DNA of 64,000 bases from contig NW_027436002.1 in assembly GCF_964199755.1 (NCBI RefSeq), forward strand, positions 1 through 64,000, written 5' to 3'. Of this stretch, positions 36,689 to 48,600 are shown piece after piece. This stretch comes from Larus michahellis. Taxonomy: Eukaryota > Chordata > Aves > Charadriiformes > Laridae. The notes beneath the pieces were generated by a model that searched no databases, had not been told where the DNA came from, and saw only the letters and a program-made list of their open reading frames with translations. Each line of letters opens with the position of its first letter. The first letter of the stretch is position 1. Both the position numbers and the translations under genes were made by a program.

Positions 36689-39600
36689 ATGTCGGGGGCG
36701 GGGGCCAAGCGAGGAGCCGGCGATGGGGGGGGCGGCCCCCCGAGAAGAAACCCCCCCGCGAGGAGCAGCCCCCCACCACCCTCATCGAGCCCCTGCGCCT
36801 GGGCGGCATCTCCTCCACGGTGGGTGACGGGACACCACCCCCCCCCCCCCTCCGCGGGACGCCTGGGGCCCCCCCATGGGCGTCCCCCACCCCCGAAGGC
36901 CTCCTGGGTCCCCCTTGTCACCACGGAGTCCCTGAGATGTGGCTCCAAGGTGGCACCGGGAGAAGGTTCCTGGCCACCTGGGTCCCCACGGACTTGGCGG
37001 GGGGGGGGCTGGGTGTGCCCAGACTCCTGGGTCCCCCCTGACCCCTGGGACACCTGGCTGCTCCCCCCCGCCCCCCCCGCAGGAGGAGATGGACCTGAAG
37101 GTGCTGCAGTTCAAGAACAAGAAGCTGGCGGAGCGGCTGGAGCAGCGGCAGGCCTGCGAGGACGAGCTGCGCGAGCGCATCGAGAAGCTGGAGAAGCGAC
37201 AGGCCACCGACGACGCCACCCTCCTGCTGGTCAACCGCTTCTGGGGACAGGTGGGGACAACACCCTCCCCCCCCCCCCCCCCCCCCAAATCCCACCCACC
37301 AGCACCCCCAAACCTTACCCAGGGCAACCCCCCCAAACCCGCCCGGCTGCTCCAGCCCACCTGGGGCTGCGGCAGAGAGGCACGAGTGGTTCGGAAGTGA
37401 CTTTGGGCACCCCAAAAATGGCCTTTGGGACCCCAAATGTTACTCTGGGCACCCCCGGAAGTGGCTCTGGGTCCCAAAAACGGCCTCGGGACCCCAAAAT
37501 TGGCCCTGGGGTCCCCAAAAATGGTGTTGGGGACACTGAAAATTCCTGCGGGCACCTCAGAAGTGGCTCTGGGGATCCCCAAAATCCCCTGAGGTCCCCA
37601 AAAATGGCCTTGGGGACAGCAAAACTGGCCCCTGAGGGCCCCCAAAGTCACCCTGGGGTCCCCAAAAATGGTCTCGGGGACCCAAAAAATTACTCTGGGC
37701 ACCCCAGAAATGGCTTTGGGGGCCCCAAAGTTGTCCTGGGGACCCCAAAACTGGCCTTGGAGAGACCAAAATGGCCCCTGGGGACCCCAGAAAATGGCCC
37801 CAAAACTCTCCTGACCCCCCCTTTCCCCCCCCCAGCTGGATGCAGAGGTGCAGGCCCTGCTGCGGCGCTACGAAGGGGAGGGGGGGGCACCCCCTGCCCC
37901 CCCCCGGGGAACCACCCGAACCCCGAGCAGAGGGGGCTGACGCCCCCCCGGCTCCCCCCGGCGAGGCTGAGGGTCCTGAAAGGAGGGGTGAGGGGGGGCT
38001 GGGGGGGGCAACTGGGGGGTCGTTTGGGAGGGCTGGGGGGCGGGGGGCAATTTGAGGGCCTTTGGGGTGCTGGGGGGGATCGCGGGGGGCAATTTGGGGG
38101 GACTTAGGGGGGTGTTGTGAGGATCATTTTGGGTGCTGGGGGGGCCGTGGGGGCAATCTGGGGGGGCTTAGGGGGCTGGGGGGGCAGTTCGGGGGCCTTT
38201 GGGGTGTTGGGGGGATCTTGGGGGACTTACGGCGCTGGGGGGGGGCCGTGGGAGGCAATTTAGGGGGCTGGGGGGTGGCAATTAGCGTCCCTAGAGCATT
38301 TTAGGGGTGCTGTGGGGGTTGGGGGGGCAGTTGGGGGTGCTGGGGGGCAATCAAGGGGGGGTCACTTGGTTGTTGGAGGAGTAGTTTGGTCTTGGGGGGG
38401 GCGGGGGGGCACTTCAGGGTTCGTCGCGGGGGGTAACTGTGGATGTTGGGGGGCAATTTGGGGTCTGGGGGGCAATTGGGGGGGGTTGGGTGTTGGGAGG
38501 GCAGATAGTTGTGCTGGAGAGCAACTAGGGGGGGCAATGGGGTCGGGGGGGGGGCAATTTAGGGGTGCTGGGGAGCAATTTGTGGGGCAACTGGGGGGTC
38601 TCTTGGGGGGCGCTTTAGGAGCCGCGGGGGTGGGGGGGGGGTAGGTGGGTGTTCGGCAGCGATGAACCGAGGGGGCACCTTTGGGTGCTGTGGCTGTTGC
38701 CTCATCCTTTGTCTTTCCCCCCTCCCCAAAGCAGAGCCCTGGGGGGGCCCTGTCGTCGCCCCCCCGCCTCCCCAAGCGGCCCCGGCCGTGGCGGGGGGGG
38801 GCCGGCTGGGGGGGCCGGCGGCGGCTTTCGTGGCTGCCCTGAGCCGCAGCGGCCCCGAGGAGGGGGAGCTGCGCCTGCGCCCCCGCCTGGCCTTCGCCCC
38901 CGCCGCCGTCGCCCGCCTGGTGGAGGGGCTGGCGGGGGCCCACCGCCGCGCCCACGACCTGGGCACCCGCCTGGCCGCCCGCCGTGAGTTGGGGGGGAGG
39001 GGGGGGCGGGACGTGGGGTAAGGGGTGGGGGGCACGGGTTCAGCCGGGTCCCGGTTTTGGGGTCTCCCGGATGCTCGGGTCCCCTTTTTGGGGTCACCCG
39101 GGCACCTGGGAGCCCCGTTTGGGGGACACCGGGTGACCTGGGCCCCTTTAAGGGGCACCCGGACACCCCAGCCCCCTTTGTGGGAGTCACCCAGACCCTT
39201 GGGTGCCTTTTCAGGGGTCACCCGGGCACCTGGGTCCCGTTTTTTGGGGTCACGCAGACCCCTAGATCCATTTTTGGGGGTCAGCTGCGTGCCCGAGTCC
39301 CTTTTTTGGGGGTCACAAAGACACCTGGGTCCCCTTTTTGGGGGTCACTGAGATACTTAAGGAGCTTTTAGGGCCACCCGGAGCCCTGAGTCCCCTTTTT
39401 GGAGGTCACCGGGACTTCTGGGTCCCGGGGTGCTGGGGGGGGGAGGGGTTGGGGTCCCTGGGCTGGGGGGTGCCGGGGGGGGGGGGGGGGGGGCGGATTT
39501 GGGGTGACTGGAGGCCTGTGTCCCCCAGCGGAGCTGGCGGAGGCGGGACGGGCGCTGCTGCGGGAGCTGCTGCGGGAGCACCGGCGTCTGCAGGACCTCA

Positions 39601-42600
39601 CCCTCCAGCTGCAGGAGAAGCATCACCGCGTCTCCCTGGAGGTACTGGGAGCGCCGGGAGGGGGCCGGGGGCGGCTTTGAGGTGGCCCTGGAGGGGGTTT
39701 TCGTGTCCCCGGCGTCTCCACGGGGTTCCGGGACTCAGGTCCTCAGCGGGGTGCCGTGGCCGTCGTTTCCACGGTGGGTTCCGCGGCTGATGTCCCCCCG
39801 TGGGGTGACGCGGCCGTCGTCTCCGTGGGGTTCCGCAGGCGACGTCCCCGTGGGGCGATGGTGGCCGAGATCCCCACGGGGTGCCCTGGGTGTCCCTGAG
39901 GTGGTAGCGCGGGTGTTCCCACGCTGTCCCCGCAGCGTCCCCGCGCGTTCCGTGTCCTCCCCCACAGCTGGCGGAGCTGCAGGACAAGGCCACCTCGGCT
40001 GAGACCAAGGTGCTTGAGATGGGGACGACGGTGGAGGGGCTGCAGTGGGACAGTGCCAAGCTCCGCAAGCGCGAGGGACGCCTCGACCGCCACCTCGCCG
40101 AGGCCCTCGAGCAGGTGACCCCTCCCACGTCCCCAACGGTGGCCCCCTGGGTGGCCCCCGTGTCCCCAGCGGCCCCCAACCTGCTGCCAGGCTCTGAGGG
40201 GCCCCGACGCTCCCTGAGGGACGCCACCCTTGGCCTGTGGCACTTGGGGTCCCCAGGTGTCACTCCAGCGTCGCTTGAGGTCCCGCCGTGTCATTTGGGT
40301 GTCACTCGGGTTTGCTCTGTGTCATTTGGCGTCCCCCCCCCGTGTCACTTGGGTCACTCTGGGTCACCCCTTTGCCACTCAGGATCGTTCCCCGTTGCTT
40401 GGGGACCTTCTGTGTCACTTTGGGGACGCTCCGTGTTACTGGTTGTTCCTGGGGCGTCCCCAACGTCCCCAGTGTCCCCAATGTCCCCGGGTTGTCCCTG
40501 ATGTCTCCTGCGTGCCCCCAGTATTCCTGGGCTGTCCCCAATGTCCCCAGTGTCTCTTCTGTCCCTGAGGTGTCCCCGATGTCCCTGGCGTGTGTCCAGT
40601 ATCCCCGAGGTGTCCCCAGGGTGTCCCCTACTGTCCCCAATGTCGGTGGGGTGTATCCGGTGTCCCCGGTGATCCCAGGGTGTCCCTGCAGTCCCCGATG
40701 TCCGTGCTGTCTCTGGGTTGTCCCCAATGTCCCCAGTGACCCCACCTCTGGGTGTCTCTAGGGTGTCCCTGCTGTCCTCAACATCCCCGGTGTCCCCAAG
40801 GTGTCCCCAGTGTCACCAGCATCCCCAGGGTGTCTTTGCTGTCCCTAACGTCCCTGAGGTGTCCCCAACGTCCCTGGTGGCCCTGGGGCATCCCCGCCGT
40901 CCCCAGCGTCCCTGGGGGTGCCCACAACATCCCTGGGGTGTCCCCGACGGCCCTGGGGTGTCTGTGATGTCCCCGGTGTCCCCAACGTCCCCATGTCCCC
41001 AGCTGACCTCGGGCTCCTACGGCTCCGGCAGCTCCGGGGGATTCCAGGGGGGGCAGATCACCCTCAGCATGCAGAAGGTACTGGGGGTCCCTGGGCGGGG
41101 GGGGGAGTTTGGGGGTCCCTGGGGGGAAAGTGGGGTCCCAGGAGGGGTTGAGGGGACGCTTGGGGGGGGACCTGAGGGGATTTGGGGGACTCAAGTGTGT
41201 CCCGGGGCCGGGGGGGGGGGTTGGGGGACATTTTGGGGGGGGCTTGGGGGACCCTGGCAGGAACTTGGGGGGGGGGGGTTGGGGGTCCCTAGGGGGTGTT
41301 GGGGAGTCCTTTGGGGGCAATTGGGGGACTCAAGTGGGTCCCTGGGGGAAGTCTGGGGGTCCCTGGGGGGGGAGGGGGCTTTTTGTCGGGGTCTGGGGGA
41401 GATTGGGGAACCTGGGAGGGTCTGGGGGGGTATTTGGAGGGGTGGGGGAGGTTTGAGGGGGGGGCACAAGGAGAGCTTAGGGGATCCTGAGGGGTTCCGG
41501 GGGGGTCCTGACGGGTTTTGGAGCACCCTGGGAGGGGTTTGGAGTGTCCTGAGGGGTTTTGCGGGACCCTGGGGGGGTTTTGGGGGGGATCCTGAGGGGT
41601 TTTGGGGAAGCCTGGGGGGGTTTCGGGGGGGTCCTGAGGGGTTTTGGGGAAGCCTGGGGGGGTTTCGGGGGGGTCCTGAGGGGTTTTGGGGAAGCCCGGG
41701 GGGGTTTCGGGGGGGTCCTGAGGGGTTTTGGGGAAGCCTGGGGGGGGTTCGGGGGGGTCCTGAGGGGTTTTGGGGAAGCCTGGGGGGGTTTCGGGGGGGT
41801 CCTGAGGGGTTTTGGGGAAGCCTGGGGGGGTTTTGGGGGGGTCCTGAGGGGTTTTGGGGAAGCCTGGGGGGGTTTTGGGGGGGATCCTGAGGGGTTTTGG
41901 GGAAGCCTGGGGGGGTTTTGGGGGGTCCTGAGGGGTTTTGGGGAAGCCTGGGGGGGTTTGGGGGAGTCCTGAGGGGTTTTGGGGAAGCCTGGGGGGGTTT
42001 TGGGGGGGTCCTGAGGGGTTTTGGGGAAGCCTGGGGGGGCTTTGGGGGGGTCCTGAGGAGCTTGGGGGGGGTCTTAAGTGGCTTTGGGGGCCGTTGGGGA
42101 GGTTCTGGAGGTCCCTTGGACAGGTTGGGGGGCACTGGGCGGGGTGGGGGTGTGCCCGGTTTAAGACGGCGAAGGTGGAGGTCGGGTGCTTTGGGTGGGG
42201 GGAGGGTGGGTGTCTGGGGAGGTGGTTGGGTTTTGGGGTGACACCGGGATTTTGGGGGACACCCCCCACCCCCCCCCCAGTTTGAGATGCTGAACGCGGA
42301 GCTGGAAGGGAACCAGGAACTGGCCAACAGCCGGATGGCGGAGCTGGAGAAGCTGCAGCAGGAGCTCCAGCAGGCCGTGCGCGGCCACGAGCGCCTCAAG
42401 GTGACCCGGGGGCCTCGGGGACCTGGGGAGGGGGGGGTGGGGCCTCGGGGGCATCGGGGACACCGAGGGCGTGGGGGACACCAGGAGTGTTGGGGGTATC
42501 AGGGATGTTGGGGTCATCGGGGAGGCGAGAGACGTTGGGGACATGGGGGGCGTTGGGGGCATCAAGGATGTTGGGGACGTGGGGGGCGTCAGGAACGTCG

Positions 42601-45600
42601 GGGGCATTGGGGACGTTGGGGGCGTCGGGGGCATCAGGAACGTCGGGGGCATTGGGGACGTGGGGGGCGTTGGGGGCCTGGGGGACGTTGGGGACATTGG
42701 GGGCATCAAGAACGTTGGGGACGTGGGGGACATTGGGGGGCTGTTGGGGACGTGGGGGGTGTTGGGGGCATCGGGAACGTTGGGGACGTGGGGGGTGTTG
42801 GGGACGTGGGGGGTGTTGGGGGCATCAGGAACGTTGGGGGCATCAGGGACATGAGAGACGTTGGGGACATGGGGGGCGTTGGGGGCATCAAGGGTGTTAG
42901 GGACGTGGGGGGTATCGGGGGCACTGGGGACGTGGGGGGCGTCGGGGGCATCAGGAACATCGGGGGCACTGGGGACGTGGGGGGCATTGGGGACATCAGG
43001 AACGTTGGGGTCATCGGGGACATGAGGGGCGTTGGGGGCCTGGGGGACGTTGGGGACATTGGGGGCATCAAGAACGTTGGGGACGTGGGGGACATTGGGG
43101 GGCTGTTGGGGATGTGGGGGGTGTTGGGATCAAGGATGTTGGGGACGTGGGGGGTGTTGGGGGCATCGGGAACGTTGGGGACATGGGGGGTGTTGGGGAT
43201 GTGGGGGGTGTTGGGGGCATCAGGAACGTTGGGCTCATCGGGGACATGAGGGACATTGGGGGACGTGGGGGGCGTTGGGGGCATCAAGGATGTTGGGGAC
43301 ATGGGGAGCATCGAGAACGTTGGGGACGTGGGGGACACTGGGGGGCCTTGGGGCTGTTGGGGGTGTGGGGGGTGTTGGGGGCATCAGGAACATTGGGGTC
43401 ATCAGGGACGTGAGGGACGTTGGGGACGCGGGGGACGTTGGGGGCATCAGGGACGTTGGGGACCTTGGGGCTGTTGGGGACGTTGGGGGCTTGGGGACAT
43501 CGGGGGCACGGGGGGTGTTGGTGTCATTGGGGACACGGGGGGGGGCATTGGGGACATTGGTGACAGGAGGGACATGGGGGGCGCGGGTGACACGAGGCAC
43601 TTGGAGGGTGTCGGGTGTTGGGGACGTAGGTGACACTGGGGACACGGTGGGGGGTGTTTGGGGTGGGGTGACGGGAGGGACTCGGAGGATGTGGGGGACG
43701 AAGGGGACACGAGGGACGCGGGGGACATTGGGGGCATCAGGGACGTTGGGGTCCTTGGGGCTGTTGGGGACGTTGGGGGCTTGGGGGCACGGGGGACGTT
43801 GAGGGCACGGGGGGTGTTGGGGTCATTGGGGACACGGGGGGCGCGGGTGACACGAGGCGCTTGGAGGGTGTCGGGTGTTGGGGACGTAGGTGACACTGGG
43901 GACACAGCGGGGGGTGTTTGGGGTGGGGGTGACGGGAGGGACTCGGAGGATGTGGGGGACGTTGGGGGCATCAGGGATGTTGGGGACCTTGGGGCTGTTG
44001 GGGACGTTGGGGACTTGGGGACATCGGGGGCACAGGGGGCACTGGGGTCATTGGGGACACGGGGGGGGGGCATTGGGGACGTAGGTGACACTGGGGACAC
44101 GGTGGGGGGTGTTTGGGGGGTGGGTGACAGGAGGGACTTGGAGGATGTGGGGGACGTGGGGGACGTTGGGGGCATCAGGGACGTGGGGGACGTTGGGGGC
44201 TTGGGGACATCGGGGGCACGGGGGGCGTTGAGGGCACGGGGGGCGCTGGGGTCATTGGGGACACGGGGGGGGCATTGGGGACGTAGGTGACACTGGGGAC
44301 ACAGTGGGGGGTGTTTGGGGTGGGGGTGACGGGAGGGACTCGGAGGATGTGGGGGACGAAGGGGACACGAGGGACGCGGGGGACGTTGGGGACCTTGGGG
44401 CTGTTGGGGACCTTGGGGCTGTTGGGGACGTTGGGGCCTTGGGGACATCGGGGGCACAGGGGGCGTTGAGGGCACGGGGGGCGTTGGGGTCATTGGGGAC
44501 ACGGGGGGGGCATTGGGGATGTAGGTGACACTGGGGACACGGCGGGGGACGTTTGGGGTGGGGGTGACGGGAGGGACTCAGAGGATGTGGGGGACGTTGG
44601 GGGCATCAGGGACGTTGGGGACCTTGGGGCTGTTGGGGACGTTGGGGACTTGGGGACATCGGGGGCACAGGGGGCGCTGGAGTCATTGGGGACACGGCGG
44701 GGGGGCATTGGGGACGTAGGTGACACTGGGGACACGGTGGGGGGTGTTTGGGGTGTGGGTGACAGGAGGGACTCGGAGGATGTGGGGGACGTGGGGGACG
44801 TTGGGGGCATCAGGGACGTGGGGGACGTTGGGGGCTTGGGGACATCGGGGGCACGGGGGGCGCTGGGGTCATTGGGGACACGGGGGGGGGGGGGGACATT
44901 GGGGACGTAGGTGACACTGGGGACACGGCGGGGGGTGTTTGGGGTGGGGGTGACGGGAGGGACTCGGGAGGATGTGGGGGACGAAGGGGCCGCGGGGGCC
45001 GCTGGGGGCCCGGCGGGATGGAGGTGGGGGTGGGGTTGGGTGGCCGTGGGGTGACACGCGGGGGGGGGGACGACACGCGCGTGTGTCCCCGCAGGTGGCC
45101 CTGCGCTCGCTGCCGGAGGAGGCGGTGAAGGAGACGCTGGAGTACAAGGTGCTGCAGTCCCAGTTCTCCCTCCTCTACCACGAGAGCCTCCAGGTGAAGA
45201 CCCAACTGGACGAGGCCCGCGCCCTCCTCCTGGCCACCAAGAACAGCCACCTGCGTCACATCGAGCACATGGAGGTGACAGGGACACCCCCCCCCGCCCC
45301 CCCCCCCGCCCCCCCCCCCGCCCCCGCTTGTCCCCGAGGCTCCTGGGGGCTCCCGCTGCTCCCGGGGCGCCGCCGGCGCCGAGAGGGCGGTGCTGGGTCT
45401 TGGGCACGGCCCAGGCGGCCCCGAGGCTCCTCGGAGCTCCCCGGCTCGTCCCCGGGGAGGGGGCACGGGACGGCGTGTCCCCTCGTCACCCCTGTCTCCC
45501 CCCATCCCCCCCCCCCGTCCCCCGTCTCCCGCCCGCCCACCCCCCTTTCTCTACATCCCACCCTCCTCCACGTCCCCAACATCCCCCGCGTCCTCCCCGT

Positions 45601-48600
45601 CCCCCACGTCCCCAAGGCCCCGCCACCTTCCCCCGTGTCCCCAATGTCCCCAACGTCCTCCATGTCCCCGATGTCCCCCACATCCCACCGTCCCACCGTC
45701 CCCCGCGTCCCCAAGGCCCCCCCACCGTCACCCGTGTCCCCAACGTCCCCAACATCCTCCACGTCCCCGATGTCCCCCACGTCCCACCATCCCCTGCATC
45801 CCCAACATCCCCCGTGTCCTCCCCGTCCCACCATCCCCCGCATCCCCAAGGCTCCCCCACCGTCCCCCGTGTCCCCAACGTCCCCAACGTCCTCCACGTC
45901 CCCGATGTCCCCCACGTCCCACCGTCCCCCGCGTCCCCAAGGCCCCCCCACCATCCCCCGTGTCCCCAACGTCCCCAACATCCTCCACGTCCCCGATGTC
46001 CCGCACATCCCACCATTCCCCACGTCCCCAAGGCCCCCCCACCATCCCCCGTGTCCCCAACGTCCCCAACATCCTCCACGTCCCCGATGTCCCCCACGTC
46101 CCACCATCCCCTGCGTCCCCAACATCCCCCGTGTCCTCCCCATCCCACCGTCCCCTGCGTCCCCAACATCCCCCACATCCTCCGTGTCCCACCGTCCCCC
46201 GCGTCCCCAAGGCCCCCCACCATCCCCCATGTCCTCAACGTCCCCAACATCCTCCACGTCCCCGATGTCCCCCACATCCCACCGTCCCCTGCGTCCCCAA
46301 CATCCCCCACATCCTCCCCGTCCCACCATCCCCCGCGTCCCCGGTGTCCTCCACGTCCCACCGTCCCCTGCGTCCCCAACATCCCCCGTGTCCTCCCCGT
46401 CCCACCGTCCCCCGCGTCCCCAAGGCCCCCCCACCTTCCCCCGTGTCCCCAACGTCCCCAACGTCCTCCACGTCCCCGATGTCCCCCACATCCCACCGTC
46501 CCCCGCGTCCCCAAGGCCCCCCCACTGTCCCCCGTGTCCCCAACGTCCTCAACGTCCTCCACGTCCCCGATGTCCCCCACATCCCACCGTCCCCCGCGTC
46601 CCCAAGGCCCCCCCACCATCCCCCGCGTCCCCAACGTCCCCAACATCCCCCGTGTCCTCCCCGTCCCACCGTCCCCACCGTCCCCCGTGTCCCCAACATC
46701 CCCAACATCCTCCACATCCCCGATGTCCCCCACGTCCCACCGTCCCCTGCGTCCCCAACATCCCCCGCGTCCTCCCCGTCCCATCGTCCCCCGCGTCCCC
46801 AAGGCCCCCCCACCTTCCCCCGTGTCCCCAACGTCCCCAACATCCTCCACGTCCCCGATGTCCTCCGCGTCCCACCGTCCCCTGCATCCCTAGCGCCCCC
46901 CACCGTCCCCCGCATCCCCAACATCTCACCGTCCTCCGTGTCCCACCATCCCCCACGTCCCCAACACCCCCCGCGTCCCACCGTCCCCCACCATCCCCCC
47001 ATGTCCCCCGCGTCCCCAACACCCCCCACGTCCCAACACCCCCCACGTCCTCCACGTCCCCCCACATCCCCACCGTCCCCCGCATCCCACCGTCCCCCGC
47101 GTCCTCCATGTCCCACCGTCCCCCGTGTCCCCACCGTCCCCCGTGTCCCCTGTGTCCCCCCCATCCTCCACGTTCTCTGTGTCCTTCACGTTATCCCCAC
47201 GTCCCTCATGTCCCCATCACGTCTCCTGTGTCTTCTGCGTCCCCAACCTCCCCCACATCCTCCGTGGCCTCCATGTTCTCCGTGTCCCAAATGTTCTGTG
47301 TCCCCTGTGTCCTCCACGTCCCTCACGTCCCCACATCCCTGATGCCCCTGGTGTCCCCCATGTCACCCGCGTCCTTCGCACCCCCTGTGTCCTCCGTATC
47401 CCCTGTGTCCCTGGTGTCCCCCCGCGTCCTCCATGTCCCCAATGTCACCCGTGTCCTCTGTGTCCCTCATGTCCCCTGCATCCCTGGTGTCCCCCACGTC
47501 CTCCATGTCCCCAGTGTTACCCGCGTCCTCCGTGTCCCTCATGTCCCCTGCATCCCTGGCGTCCCCCATGTCACCCAAGCCCCTGGCGTCACCTGCGTCC
47601 TTCACGTCCCCCGTGTCCTCCATGTTCCTTCACGTTCCCCGTGTCCTTCACTTGCTCCATGTCCTCTGCATCCTCCGTGTCCCCCTTGCGTCTTTCCCAT
47701 CCCCCGCGTCCCCGGTGTTCTCCGCATCCCCTGCGTCCCCCGTGTCCCTCGTGTGCCCGACGTCCCCCGGTGTCCCCGGAGCAGAGCGACGAGCTGGGGG
47801 TGCAGAAGCGGCTGCGGACGGAGGTGATCCAGCTGGAGGACACCCTGGCCCAGGTGCGCAAGGAGTACGAGATGCTGCGCATCGAGTTCGAGCAGAACCT
47901 GGCGGCCAATGAGCAGGCGGGTGAGAGTCTGGCCCCGCCCACTGCCCCACCCGCTGCCCCGCCCAGGGCCCCTGGGGGACCATAGAGAGGGGCTGCGGGA
48001 GGGTGGGGTGGGCTGGTCCTCCAAGATCTCCATGGCGGGGCTGGGGATGCTCTGGGATGGTCTTTGTAGATCTCTACGCTGGGTTGGACGCTCTGGGCTG
48101 GTCCTCCAAGGTCTCTGTGGTGGGGCTGGGGACGCTCTGGGATTGTCCTTCTGGGGCTCTATGGTGGGTCTGGGACACACTGGGATGGTCCTCCCGAGAT
48201 CTCTGTGGTGGGTTGGACACTCTGGGATGGTCGTCCTGGTGCTCTGTGGGATTGCGGTCCTCCTAGATCTCTACGGTAGGTCTGGGGACACTCTGGGATG
48301 GACCTCCTAGGTCTCTGTGGTGGGGTTGCGGTTCCGGGGCCAGTCCGGGCCGCTCCTCCCCCTGCTCTATGGTGCCTCCCCCCCCCCCCCATCAACTCAA
48401 CGGTCACGGCACCGCCGGCCACTCTGCTCCCTCTTCCCTTCCATCTCTATGACCCGGTGTGAAACGGGAGGGGGCGGGGCTGGGGAGGGGGGCGTTCCCC
48501 CCCCCGTCCCGTGTCCCCCCCCCCCGGGGGCACTTGGGCCCCCACCTTGGACGCCTTGGGTCCCCTTCCCCCCCGCCCCAGGCCCCATCAACCGGGAGAT

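Noticed and set aside
45328-47342. Further + strand open frames of 521 and 650 codons
   Set aside because: Alternative frames of the same intron 9 minisatellite.
44972-47827. A 951-codon open frame on the + strand
   Set aside because: It is RNF40 exon 9 plus a stop-free minisatellite. Exon 9 has a clean donor at 45274 and the remainder is repeat translation.
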